Source: Schaalia odontolytica
GTDB taxonomy: Bacteria; Actinomycetota; Actinomycetes; Actinomycetales; Actinomycetaceae
Length of the DNA: 64,000 nucleotides
Assembly (NCBI RefSeq): GCF_031191545.1
Contig: NZ_CP133472.1
Span: 248,001-312,000, forward strand
Direction of reading: 5' to 3'
The notes under the pieces were generated by a model. It had not been told where the DNA came from and did not search any database. It saw only the letters and a list, made by a program, of their open reading frames with translations. Positions 36,045-44,070 of the stretch are shown here, in pieces. Each line of letters begins with the position of its first letter. Within the stretch, counting starts at the first letter, position 1. The position numbers and the translations under genes were made by a program.

Positions 36045-36933
36045 GGGCGTTCCCTTCATTGTCGGTCAACGAGGCCGGCTCCCCCTCGCGCTCTCCCGCC
36101 TCGCCGGGCGCGCGGCCGGGCTGGGAGTCGGGGCGGACGGCACCGATGCGCTCGAAGACGGAGTCGAGTGCTCGCGCGGCGGACGCGATGGAGCGCGCCG
36201 AGTCGGAGAGCGTATCCGGCGCTGTGCGGATGACCTCGACGGGCACGTCGTCGGTGATGCGGCCTGCGTCCACGACGATGACGCGGTCAGCCATGCGCGT
36301 CACGACGGGCAGATCGTGGCTGATGAACAGGAGGCTCACGCCTCGCTCGCGGGTGACCTCGTCGAGCAGGTCGAGGACGGTGCGCTGGACGGTGACGTCG
36401 AGCGCGGTCGTGGGCTCGTCAGCGATGAGCAGGGAGGGTGAGGCTGCGAGCGTCATGGCCAGGGCGACGCGCTGGCGCTGGCCGCCAGAGACCTCGTACG
36501 GGAAGGACCGGGCGATGCGCGCGGGGTCGGGCAGGGCGACTTCGGCGAGCGCACGGTCGATGGCCTCGCGCAGGGCGTCACCTCGCAGGCCGCGGTGGCG
36601 ACGCAGCGGCAGGGCGATCTGCTTGCCAAGCCGCATAAGCGGGTCGAGGGAGGTCGCGGGGTCCTGGAACATCATCGAGATCTGCGTCCCTCTCAGCGAG
36701 CACAGGTCCCGTTCGGCGGCACCCACAAGCTCGCGGCCGTCCCAGCGGATCGAACCCTCCACGCGGGTGCCCTCGGGCAGCAGTCCCATGATCGCCAGAG
36801 ACAGCATGGACTTACCCGAGCCGGAGGACCCGATGATGCCGACGTGCTGCCCGTCGGGCACCTCCAGGGTGATGCCGCGCAGGATGTGTGTGTCCCCGAT
36901 CCACACATTCAGGTCGGTGATGGACAGGCTCAC
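36037..36933 (-). CDS. Peptide ABC transporter ATP-binding protein (first subunit)
   Basis: A 298-aa OppD/DppD-type ATPase. Walker A is GSSGSGKS, the signature is VSGGQRQRVALAMTL, Walker B is SLLIADEPTTALD, and the switch His is in FISHDL. The C-terminal part after about 245 is Ala/Glu-rich and shorter than standard OppD. GTG at 36933 overlaps the permease stop (GTGA) and has GGGAGG seven bases upstream. It is translationally coupled on both sides. Confidence 0.92.
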   Translation of the reverse strand: MSLSITDLNVWIGDTHILRGITLEVPDGQHVGIIGSSGSGKSMLSLAIMGLLPEGTRVEGSIRWDGRELVGAAERDLCSLRGTQISMMFQDPATSLDPLMRLGKQIALPLRRHRGLRGDALREAIDRALAEVALPDPARIARSFPYEVSGGQRQRVALAMTLAASPSLLIADEPTTALDVTVQRTVLDLLDEVTRERGVSLLFISHDLPVVTRMADRVIVVDAGRITDDVPVEVIRTAPDTLSDSARSIASAARALDSVFERIGAVRPDSQPGRAPGEAGEREGEPASLTDNEGNAHE

Positions 36934-37751
36934 TTGGCACCTCCCTGGGTGGGGTCGATGAGGGAACGCAGGCCATCGGCCGCGAGGTTGGCTCCCAGGA
37001 CGACGGCGACGATCGCAAGGCCCGGGGCGATGGCACCGAGGGGCTGCGTCGTAAAGGTGGCCTGCGCATCCTGGAGGAGGCGGCCCCAGGAGGCGTTCGG
37101 CGGGGGCGCACCTAGACCCAGGTAGGAAAGGCCGGCCTCGGCGAGGACTGCACCGCCCATAGTGACGGCCAGGTTTGTGGCCAGGGTCGGCCAGATGTTG
37201 GGCAGGACGTGGCGGGTGAGGATCCCCCACGTGGAGACTCCGGAGGTGCGCGCGGCCAGCACGTACTGCTCGGCGAGGACGCGCCGCGCGAGGATGCGCG
37301 TCAGGCGTGCGACGACGGCCGAGGCGGCCACGCCGATTGCAATGGTGACCGTGGCCAGGGAGGCGCCGAAGCCCGCGACGATGAGCATCGCGAGGAGCAG
37401 GGTCGGGAAGGCGATGAGCACGTCGAGGAGGGCCGAGGCCACGTCGTCCACCCACGGGCGGGACAGCGTGATCGCCAGGCCAACGCTCACGCCGATGATG
37501 GCCGCGACCGCGACGGCTCCGACGCCGACGATGAGCGCAATACGCGCGCCCACCATCATGCGCGACGCCAGGTCGTGGCCCAGGCGGTCCGTGCCAAGGA
37601 GGTGCGCGGCCGAGAAGCCCTCAAGGCGTCCACCGCTCGTGTCCTCGATCGGGTACGGGAGCCACGCAAGCGATACGAGGGCGATGAGCACGAGCGCGCC
37701 CACGAGGATCACGCCAACGATCAGGGACAGCGGGATGCGACGGGCGTTCAC
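36930..37751 (-). CDS. Peptide ABC transporter permease, DppC type
   Basis: A 273-aa inner-membrane permease with about six helices. The N-terminal helix is followed by the GTDRLGHDLASRMMVGARI motif typical of OppC/DppC. The cytoplasmic coupling (EAA) loop is in LAARTSGVSTWGILTRHVLPNIWPT. The start is GTG at 37751, overlapping the stop of the other permease gene (GTGA). It forms the translocation pore with the DppB-type permease. Confidence 0.92.
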   Translation of the reverse strand: MNARRIPLSLIVGVILVGALVLIALVSLAWLPYPIEDTSGGRLEGFSAAHLLGTDRLGHDLASRMMVGARIALIVGVGAVAVAAIIGVSVGLAITLSRPWVDDVASALLDVLIAFPTLLLAMLIVAGFGASLATVTIAIGVAASAVVARLTRILARRVLAEQYVLAARTSGVSTWGILTRHVLPNIWPTLATNLAVTMGGAVLAEAGLSYLGLGAPPPNASWGRLLQDAQATFTTQPLGAIAPGLAIVAVVLGANLAADGLRSLIDPTQGGAK

Positions 37752-38716
37752 GGGCGGCCTCCCGCGCTGAGGGTGGACCGTAGGCGGGGGTCAATGACGC
37801 GCTGCAGGACATCCGCGGCGAACCCGATGACGAGGACGAGGGCCGTCGACACGAGGAGAACCCCCTGAATCGATGGGTAGTCGTGCTGCGCGATCGCTGT
37901 CGTGAGCATCGAGCCAAGGCCCGGAAGGGCAAACACCTGCTCAACAACAACCGCGCCGATGAACGTGGTAGCCAGCTCGATGCCGGCGATGGAGATGACC
38001 GGGATCGAGGCGACGCGCAGGCCGTGGCGCACCATCGCCTCGCTGCGCGACTCACCCAGGGAGCGCGCAAACTGCAGGAAGGGGGCGTCAAGAACGTCCA
38101 GCGCGGCGCTACGCGTGTAACGCGTCAACGAGGCCGTGGACACCAAGACGATCGTCAGCGTCGGCAGCACGAGCGCGCGCACCGCTTGCGCGGCATTCGT
38201 CCACCCGCGCGCCGGGAAACCCGAGGCGGGCAGCCAGTGCAGATTCACCGCGAAGGCGAGGACCAGGAGCATCCCGATCCAGAACACGGGCACGGCGATA
38301 CCCAGCTGCGCGAGAGCAGAGATCACGGTTCCCGCCCAGGAGCGGCGCGCACGTGCAGCCACATACCCCAGCACAATCGCCACGATCAAGGAGATTCCGA
38401 ACGCCGCCAGAGTCAGCGGCAGCGTCACCGCCATGCGCGAGGCGATCTGATCATTCACGCTCAAACCCGACGTGAACGAGGTCCCCAGGTCGCCACGGAT
38501 CAGCGCCGAGGCCCACTCGCCGAACTGGCTCCACCACGGCAGGTCCGAACCCACCTGGCGGCGGGCCGCCTCGATCTGCTCGGGAGTGGCCGTGCCCGAC
38601 AAAAGCGCATTCGCCGGATCACCCGGCAACAGGCGCAGGAGAACGAAAATCGCCACGAGGGCTGCCGATCCGGTGAGGATCAGCAGCCCCGTGCGCCGCA
38701 GCAGGTAACGAGTCAT
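37748..38716 (-). CDS. Peptide ABC transporter permease, DppB type
   Basis: A 322-aa permease with about six helices. TRYLLRRTGLLILTGSAALVA is the first transmembrane segment; LLRLLPGDPANALLSG is the OppB/DppB N-terminal signature. The coupling loop has FARSLGESRSEAMVRHGLRVA. ATG at 38716 overlaps the binding-protein stop (TGATG). A longer frame exists but would overlap the binding-protein gene. Confidence 0.92.
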   Translation of the reverse strand: MTRYLLRRTGLLILTGSAALVAIFVLLRLLPGDPANALLSGTATPEQIEAARRQVGSDLPWWSQFGEWASALIRGDLGTSFTSGLSVNDQIASRMAVTLPLTLAAFGISLIVAIVLGYVAARARRSWAGTVISALAQLGIAVPVFWIGMLLVLAFAVNLHWLPASGFPARGWTNAAQAVRALVLPTLTIVLVSTASLTRYTRSAALDVLDAPFLQFARSLGESRSEAMVRHGLRVASIPVISIAGIELATTFIGAVVVEQVFALPGLGSMLTTAIAQHDYPSIQGVLLVSTALVLVIGFAADVLQRVIDPRLRSTLSAGGRP

Positions 38717-40203
38717 CAGTTCTTGGAGATGCCCGAAACGAAGAACTGCGAATTCAGGCCGTTCACACCGTAGCCCGACACGTTGGAACGCGCGACGACG
38801 ATCTGCGGGTAGAGGTAGAGCCACGCGCTCGCCGCGTCCGCCGCGATCTGCTCGTTGGCGGCACGCAGTTTCTCGGTCTGCTCATCCTCGGTGGAGGCCT
38901 GCTCGGCCTCGTCAATCAGGGTGGTCACTGCCTCGTTGCTGTAGCCCCAGTAGAACTTCGGGTTGCCGTACCACACGACATCACGCGTATTGACGTGCTC
39001 CTGGAGGGTCGCTTGGAAGTCGTGCTCCTTGTAGACCTTCGAGTACCACTCGTCAGCGGTGATCGTGTTGATCGTGACGGTCACTCCCACCTTAGCCAGC
39101 TCGGACTTGATGAACTCTGCGACCGTGGGGTGAGGGTCGTAGGACGGCGTGTCGAGCGTGAAGCTGAGTCCCTGCGCCCCCGCCTCGGCCAGCAGCGACT
39201 TGGAGCGCTCGGGATCGTAGGGGTTGACGGAGGTCAGGTCCTCGTACCACGGGTCCGACGGGGGAACCATCGATCCGATCAGCTGACCCGCGTCACCCCA
39301 GATGGACTCGAGCAGCTTCTCGCGGTCGATGGCCGAGTAGACAGCCTGTCGCACGCGCGCATCGTTGAAGGGGGCCTGCGCGTCGTTGAACGCGAGCAGT
39401 TCCTTCGTCGTGGAGGTGCCCTCGGAGACCACGAAGTCGGAGTTGCCCTGGAAGGTGGCCAGCGCGTCCGGGGACTGCAGGGAGGTGATGATGTCGATGT
39501 CGCCCGCGCTCAAGGCGTTCGTCATCGCGGTGGCGTCCGTGTAGTAGTGGAACGTGACCGCGTCGTTCTTGGGGGCATCGCCCCAGTACCCCTCTCGGGC
39601 CTTGAGGGCGAGAGTCGAGCCCTTCGTCCACGCGTCCAGCGTGTAGGGGCCGGTGCCGTCGGTCTCAGTCTGGGAATCGAAGCCCTCGGGAACCATCCAT
39701 AGGTAGGACAGGTTGTAGGGCAACGAAATCGAACGCTGCGAGAGCGTCACGGTCAGCATCTGGGGATCGGTGGCCTCGACCGAGTTGATGACGGCGAGCT
39801 GTGACTTTCGCGCAGACTGCGAATCCTCGGCCAGGACGCGGTTGATCGAGTGCACGGCGTCGGCCGAATCGAAGGCTGTGCCGTCGGAGAAGGTCACGCC
39901 CTCACGCAGGTGGAAGGTGTAGGTCAGGCCGTCCTCGCTCACCTCGTAGGAGGTGGCCAGCTGGGGCTGAATCGTGCCGTCGTCAGCCAGGTAGAAGAGG
40001 CCCTCGTAGACGTTGCCGTTCAGTGCCTCGGTGACGCCCTGGCCGCCGCCCGCGATGTTGGAGAGGTTGACGGGTTCGTAGAGCGAGCCGATCTCGATCG
40101 TATCGGAAGCCGACTTGGAGGCGGCACCGCCCGAGCAGGCCGCGAGCGCCATGGCGGCGGCGATAGTCGCGGCGGTGAGGGCGAGGGGCTTGTGAGCAGT
40201 CAT
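38716..40203 (-). CDS. Peptide ABC transporter substrate-binding lipoprotein
   Basis: A 495-aa family 5 solute-binding lipoprotein, first gene of the importer operon. The signal peptide ends in the lipobox LAAC (Cys about 23), followed by a short Ser/Gly linker. YEPVNLSNIAGG, DGLTYTFHLREGVTFSDGTAF and the C-terminal WLYLYPQIVVARS region match the oligopeptide/dipeptide/nickel-binding family. The longer upstream frame is unlikely because the signal peptide begins at ATG 40203. The ligand (peptide, metal chelate or other) cannot be decided from sequence. Confidence 0.9.
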   Translation of the reverse strand: MTAHKPLALTAATIAAAMALAACSGGAASKSASDTIEIGSLYEPVNLSNIAGGGQGVTEALNGNVYEGLFYLADDGTIQPQLATSYEVSEDGLTYTFHLREGVTFSDGTAFDSADAVHSINRVLAEDSQSARKSQLAVINSVEATDPQMLTVTLSQRSISLPYNLSYLWMVPEGFDSQTETDGTGPYTLDAWTKGSTLALKAREGYWGDAPKNDAVTFHYYTDATAMTNALSAGDIDIITSLQSPDALATFQGNSDFVVSEGTSTTKELLAFNDAQAPFNDARVRQAVYSAIDREKLLESIWGDAGQLIGSMVPPSDPWYEDLTSVNPYDPERSKSLLAEAGAQGLSFTLDTPSYDPHPTVAEFIKSELAKVGVTVTINTITADEWYSKVYKEHDFQATLQEHVNTRDVVWYGNPKFYWGYSNEAVTTLIDEAEQASTEDEQTEKLRAANEQIAADAASAWLYLYPQIVVARSNVSGYGVNGLNSQFFVSGISKN

Positions 40204-40536
40204 GCGGGGCACTTTCGTGTCGGGACGGGCCGGCGGTCCGTGGATACCGAGTGAATCTACCGCAGGGAGTATTTTGGCACCTACGGATTTCCACCGACTA
40301 AAACAACGTGACAGCTCACCCCCGCATTCCTCGCCCACCTGGTGGCTCCGCGCACACTCCCCCTCATTCCCGCACGTCATTCATTATTCGGATCGGACCG
40401 AAGAGTCCACAAACCTCGGAATTCTAACGACCAATCGTCACATACTGAAGGAGTGCTGAGGGAATGACGTGCGAAATTTTGGGGACGCGGGAGTATCAGC
40501 GGATGGAACGAGGCCAGAACCAGGACGAGGCCAGGG
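40204..40536. other. Promoter region of the peptide importer operon
   Basis: 333 bp without a gene. It holds the untranslated leader of the binding-protein gene, which is less GC-rich than its surroundings near 40380-40480, and two direct GACGAGGCCAG repeats near the 3' end of the YbaK gene (40507-40530). No clear operator or riboswitch was recognised. Confidence 0.4.
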
Positions 40537-41046
40537 TCAGACCTGGGCCAGGTCCGTGACCTCCGCGTCCGTCAGGTCGACGAGGTCGAGGGGGCTCAGC
40601 TCGACGCTGAGGCCCCGGCGCCCACCCGAGACGATCATGGTCTCGTGGTCCAAGCACGATGAGTCAATAAAGAGCCGGTGGGAGGTGGTCTGCCCGAGCG
40701 GGCTGATACCGCCCACGACGTAGCCGGTGCGGCGCTGGGCGATGGCCGGGTCGGCCATCGCGGCACTCTTGGCGCCGGCGGCCTTGGCAATCAGTTTCAT
40801 GGACAGGTGGGCCAGGGCGGGCACGCAGCCGACGACGAACTCACCGGTGGGCTCCAGGCGCACCATGAGCGTCTTGAAGGCCTGGGTGGGGTCGATACCC
40901 AGCTTCTCGACGGTTTCCTCACCAAATGCCCGGGCGGCCGGGTCGTGCTCGTACTCGTGAACGGTACAAGCAACGCCGGCCGCCGTGAGCGCCTCGATAG
41001 CGCGGGTGGGGCCACCGCCGCGATCTTTGCTGTGCTTGCGAGCCAT
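40537..41046 (-). CDS. ybaK: Cys-tRNA(Pro)/Cys-tRNA(Cys) deacylase, YbaK type
   Basis: A 169-aa trans-editing enzyme that removes mischarged Cys from tRNA-Pro. ALTAAGVACTVHEYEHD opens the fold. KTLMVRLEPTGEFVVGCVPA contains the active-site Lys region, and GYVVGGISPLGQ is the YbaK/EbsC signature loop. TACACT lies six bases before ATG at 41046 with no Shine-Dalgarno, so the transcript is probably leaderless. It stands alone on the minus strand downstream of the YccF gene. Confidence 0.92.
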   Translation of the reverse strand: MARKHSKDRGGGPTRAIEALTAAGVACTVHEYEHDPAARAFGEETVEKLGIDPTQAFKTLMVRLEPTGEFVVGCVPALAHLSMKLIAKAAGAKSAAMADPAIAQRRTGYVVGGISPLGQTTSHRLFIDSSCLDHETMIVSGGRRGLSVELSPLDLVDLTDAEVTDLAQV

Positions 41047-41052
41047 GGCCCC

Positions 41053-41058
41053 AGTGTA
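41053..41058 (-). promoter_or_regulatory. -10 box of leaderless ybaK
   Basis: TACACT on the minus strand, six bases before the ATG. Confidence 0.55.
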
Positions 41059-41065
41059 GGACGCG

Positions 41066-41455
41066 TCAGAGGATGGACGCGGTCGGATCGTCGACGATCG
41101 CCTTGCCGAAGGGGAAGCAGGTGATCGGGATCATCTTGAGGTTGGCGATGGCCAGCGGAATGCCGACGATTGTGACGGCCTGCGCGGCGGCGGTGGTGAC
41201 GTGGCCGATGGCGAGCCACAGGCCGGCGACCAGGAACCACACGACGTTCATGAGGGCCGATCCCGCGCCCGCGCTCGGCTGGTCGACGACCCGCTTGCCA
41301 AAGGGCCACAGCACGTATCCGGCGATGCGGAAGCAGGCCAGCCCAGCGGGGATCGTCACGACGAAGATGCAGGCAACGAGACCCGCGAGGAGATATCCCA
41401 GGAAGAGGGGGAGCCCTCCGAAGAAGAACCAGATGATGTTGAGCAGGGTACGCAT
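41066..41455 (-). CDS. YccF-domain membrane protein
   Basis: A 129-aa protein made of two similar halves. Each starts with a hydrophobic NIIWFFFGG or NVVWFLVAG segment and ends with a WPFGK or FPFGK motif, the YccF-domain hallmark. About four hydrophobic helices are present. The function of the family is unknown. ATG at 41455 follows GGAAAGGA. The spacing to ybaK is 19 bp, but ybaK has its own -10 box inside that gap. Confidence 0.85.
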   Translation of the reverse strand: MRTLLNIIWFFFGGLPLFLGYLLAGLVACIFVVTIPAGLACFRIAGYVLWPFGKRVVDQPSAGAGSALMNVVWFLVAGLWLAIGHVTTAAAQAVTIVGIPLAIANLKMIPITCFPFGKAIVDDPTASIL

Positions 41456-41558
41456 TGCGTGTCCTTTCCTTGATCTGTGAACATTCTAGTCTGCCACAAC
41501 GCGGCTCTCAGACTCCCCTGAGTCACCCCTGATTGGCCCCTGAAAACGCCTCGCCGCG

Positions 41559-41564
41559 TACGAT
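41559..41564 (+). promoter_or_regulatory. -10 box of the leaderless YggS gene
   Basis: TACGAT, six bases before the ATG at 41571. Confidence 0.6.
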
Positions 41565-41570
41565 GAGGGC

Positions 41571-42269
41571 ATGAGCATTCCCGAGGCCATCGCCGCCGCC
41601 CGCGACCGCATCGACCGCGCGACGTCCGCATGCGGGCGCACAGATTCAGTGGACCTGGAGCTGGCGGTTAAGACGCGCACGCCCGAGGAGTGCCGGGACG
41701 CCGCCATCGCCTTGCGCGAGGCGGGGCTGCCTATTCTGCTCGGTCACAACCGGGTGCAGGAGGCGCGCGCGACGGCGGAGGCGATCCGCGAGGTGCCCGG
41801 CGCGCGCATCCACCTGATTGGGCCTCTGCAGTCCAACAAGATCAACCACGCGCTGGCCTGCGTGGACGCGATCGAGTCGCTGGACTCCCCCGCCCTGGCC
41901 TCGAAAATCGACGCACGCGCGACCGGCACGCTCCCGGTGTTCGTCGAGGTGAACGTCTCGGGCGAGGCCACGAAGCACGGCTGCGCCCCCTCCGACGTCG
42001 CCGCGCTCATCGACGCGGTCGAGGCCTCGGCCCACCTGCATCTCGCGGGCTTCATGACGGTGGGCCTGAACTCCCCCGTCGAGGCCGACGTGCGCGCGGC
42101 CTACGCGCAGCTGCGCGGCATCCGGGACGAGGCAGCTGTGCGCCTGGGCGTCGGGGAGTCCGACCTGGCCCTGTCAATGGGCATGAGCCACGACCTGGAG
42201 TGGGCTATCGCCGAGGGTGCGACGATTGTGCGCCTGGGGACGGCTGTTTTCGGCGCTCGCCGCGTCTGA
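41571..42269 (+). CDS. YggS/PLPBP-family pyridoxal phosphate homeostasis protein
   Basis: A 232-aa alanine-racemase-like barrel protein that buffers PLP and has no known enzyme activity. The PLP-binding Lys is in LAVKTRTPEE. LGHNRVQEA, HLIGPLQSNKIN and ESLDSPALASKI are family blocks, and MGMSHDLEWAIAEGATIVRLGTAVFG is the C-terminal phosphate-binding signature. It is leaderless by the TACGAT box. In many actinobacteria this gene lies near cell division genes; here it is next to a MarC-type gene instead. Confidence 0.92.
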   Translation: MSIPEAIAAARDRIDRATSACGRTDSVDLELAVKTRTPEECRDAAIALREAGLPILLGHNRVQEARATAEAIREVPGARIHLIGPLQSNKINHALACVDAIESLDSPALASKIDARATGTLPVFVEVNVSGEATKHGCAPSDVAALIDAVEASAHLHLAGFMTVGLNSPVEADVRAAYAQLRGIRDEAAVRLGVGESDLALSMGMSHDLEWAIAEGATIVRLGTAVFGARRV

Positions 42270-42303
42270 GCGGACTGCTCGCTCGCGCTAGTACATCGCC
42301 GAC

Positions 42304-42309
42304 TAGGAT
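42304..42309 (+). promoter_or_regulatory. -10 box of the leaderless MarC-type gene
   Basis: TAGGAT, seven bases before the ATG at 42317. Confidence 0.55.
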
Positions 42310-42316
42310 TATCCCC

Positions 42317-42937
42317 ATGATGACCGTTCTCGCTGGAATGTCCGCCGCGATCCTGGCGCTCGCCCCAATCACAAATCCGATCGGCGGTCTCGCGGCGTTC
42401 GCAGGACTCACCGCCGGCAATGCTCCGGCTGCGGTGCGCTCGCAGGCGTGGAAGACAGGCATCTATGTGTTCGCCATCCTGACGGTGTTCGCGGTCAGCG
42501 GCTCGCTCATCATGCGTTTTTTCGGCTTCGACCTCCCCTCTCTGCAGATCGCGGGCGGCCTCGTCGTCGCACACTCGGGCTTCTCGATGCTGGAAAACAA
42601 GCGCCGCGCCACCCACGAGGAGGCTCAACACGCGACCTCCAAGCCGGACGTATCCTTCTCCCCCATGGCGCTCCCCCTCATCGCGGGCCCGGGCTCGATC
42701 GGCGTCGTCATCGCGCTGGCCGCCCGCAACACGGCCATCGGTTTTCATGTCGGCATCGTCCTGGGAATCGCGGTGACAGCGGCCATCATCGCGCTGCTAC
42801 TGCGCTACGGAACGCCCTGGATCGACAAACTGGGCGCCACCGGCGTCGGCGCGATCGTGCGCATCATGGGCTTCTTGATCCTCGTCATCGGCGTCGAGCT
42901 CATCATCCACGGGGTGCGCGCGCTCCAGCTCTTCTAA
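42317..42937 (+). CDS. MarC-family integral membrane protein
   Basis: A 206-aa membrane protein with about six helices. LAPITNPIGGLAAF is the conserved NP motif, and GSLIMRFFGFDLPSLQIAGG and SPMALPLIAGPGSI are MarC/UPF0056 signatures. The family function is unclear; the early link to multidrug resistance is not supported for E. coli MarC. ATG at 42317 follows a TAGGAT box seven bases upstream. It is downstream of the YggS gene by 47 bp. Confidence 0.9.
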   Translation: MMTVLAGMSAAILALAPITNPIGGLAAFAGLTAGNAPAAVRSQAWKTGIYVFAILTVFAVSGSLIMRFFGFDLPSLQIAGGLVVAHSGFSMLENKRRATHEEAQHATSKPDVSFSPMALPLIAGPGSIGVVIALAARNTAIGFHVGIVLGIAVTAAIIALLLRYGTPWIDKLGATGVGAIVRIMGFLILVIGVELIIHGVRALQLF

Positions 42938-42943
42938 GCGGAA

Positions 42944-42981
42944 GCCCGCCCCGGCCTCGTCGAAACGACACCGAAGCGGGC
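42944..42981. terminator. Hairpin after the MarC-type gene
   Basis: GCCCGC (42944-42949) and GCGGGC (42976-42981) pair around a loop containing CCGGCCTCGTCG, between convergent MarC-type and lipoate ligase genes. Confidence 0.5.
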
Positions 42982-42997
42982 CACGAAAACGAGTGCG

Positions 42998-44047
42998 TCA
43001 GGGGATGCGGTGCACCCACTCCTCGCGCGCAAACTTCGTCTCGCAGCGGTCCCGCGCGACCGCCAGGTCCTCCTCGGTGATGGTCCCGACCGTGGCGTTG
43101 TATTTCTCCTTGAAGTGGTCGAAGAACGCCTGAAGGATCTCCTCGCGGGGAAGACCGGTCTGGGAGCGCATGGGGTCCACGCGCTTGACGGCGCTGCGAG
43201 TGCCCTTGTCGCGGATCTTCTCCATGCCGATGCGCAGGACCTCGTTCATCTTGATGGCGTCGATGTCGTAGGCCATGGTCACGTGATGCACCATGTAGCC
43301 GCTGGCCCAGCGCTTCTGCGCGGCGCCGCCGATCTTGCCCGCCTCGGAGGCAATGTCGTTGAGGGGCACGTACTTGGCCTTGATCCCGAGCTTCTCCAGA
43401 ACCTCCATGACCCACTGGTCCAGGTACGGGTAGGCCTGCTCGAAGCTCATTCCCTCCACGAGGGCGGTGGGGATGACGAGCGAATAGGTGATGCAGTTGC
43501 CGGGCTCCATGAACATGGCACCACCACCGGTGACGCGCCGCGACACGGTGATGCCGTATCGATCCACGCCGTCCTGTTGGATTTCGTTTTGGTAGGACTG
43601 GAAGGAGCCGATGACGACCTGCGGGCCGTTCCACTCCCACAGGCGCATGAAGGGCTTGCGGCGTCCCGCGGCCACATCCTCGACGAGGGTTTCGTCCATG
43701 GCGACGTTGATCATCGGGTCAACGACGGGGCCGTGGATGACATCGAAGTCGATGTCGTCCCACGATAGGGCGGCACCCAGGGCCCGGCGCACGGCGATAC
43801 CGACGGCCTCTGGGGTCACGCCCATGAGGGTGTCGCCTTCCTGGAGGGCGGCGGTCACGCGCGCGGCGAGGGCTTTCGCACTCGACGAGGCCGGGGCTCC
43901 CTCGAGGGACGCGGTGATTCGGGTGAGCGCGTCGTCGGGGTCGAGGAAGAAGTCGCCGGAAACGCTCACGCGCGTCAGGCGGTCCTCCTCCACGTCGGTG
44001 TCGACGACGACGAGCTTGCCTCCGGGAACTTTGTACTCTCCATGCAT
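42998..44047 (-). CDS. Lipoate--protein ligase with N-terminal accessory domain
   Basis: A 349-aa enzyme attaching lipoate to 2-oxoacid dehydrogenase or GcvH proteins. Residues 1 to about 75 (HGEYKVPGGKLVVVD, then VSGDFFLDPDDAL) match the small accessory domain that is C-terminal in E. coli LplA. The catalytic domain follows from about 95, with RRVTGGGAMFMEPGN as the lipoate/AMP-binding loop and KIGGAAQKRWASGYMVHH as the catalytic-Lys block. The domain order is therefore reversed. It is leaderless by TACAAT seven bases before ATG at 44047. Octanoyl transferase is a less likely alternative. Confidence 0.88.
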   Translation of the reverse strand: MHGEYKVPGGKLVVVDTDVEEDRLTRVSVSGDFFLDPDDALTRITASLEGAPASSSAKALAARVTAALQEGDTLMGVTPEAVGIAVRRALGAALSWDDIDFDVIHGPVVDPMINVAMDETLVEDVAAGRRKPFMRLWEWNGPQVVIGSFQSYQNEIQQDGVDRYGITVSRRVTGGGAMFMEPGNCITYSLVIPTALVEGMSFEQAYPYLDQWVMEVLEKLGIKAKYVPLNDIASEAGKIGGAAQKRWASGYMVHHVTMAYDIDAIKMNEVLRIGMEKIRDKGTRSAVKRVDPMRSQTGLPREEILQAFFDHFKEKYNATVGTITEEDLAVARDRCETKFAREEWVHRIP

Positions 44048-44054
44048 GCCCACG

Positions 44055-44060
44055 ATTGTA
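44055..44060 (-). promoter_or_regulatory. -10 box of the leaderless lipoate ligase gene
   Basis: TACAAT on the minus strand, seven bases before the ATG. Confidence 0.6.
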
Positions 44061-44070
44061 GGCGCTCCGC

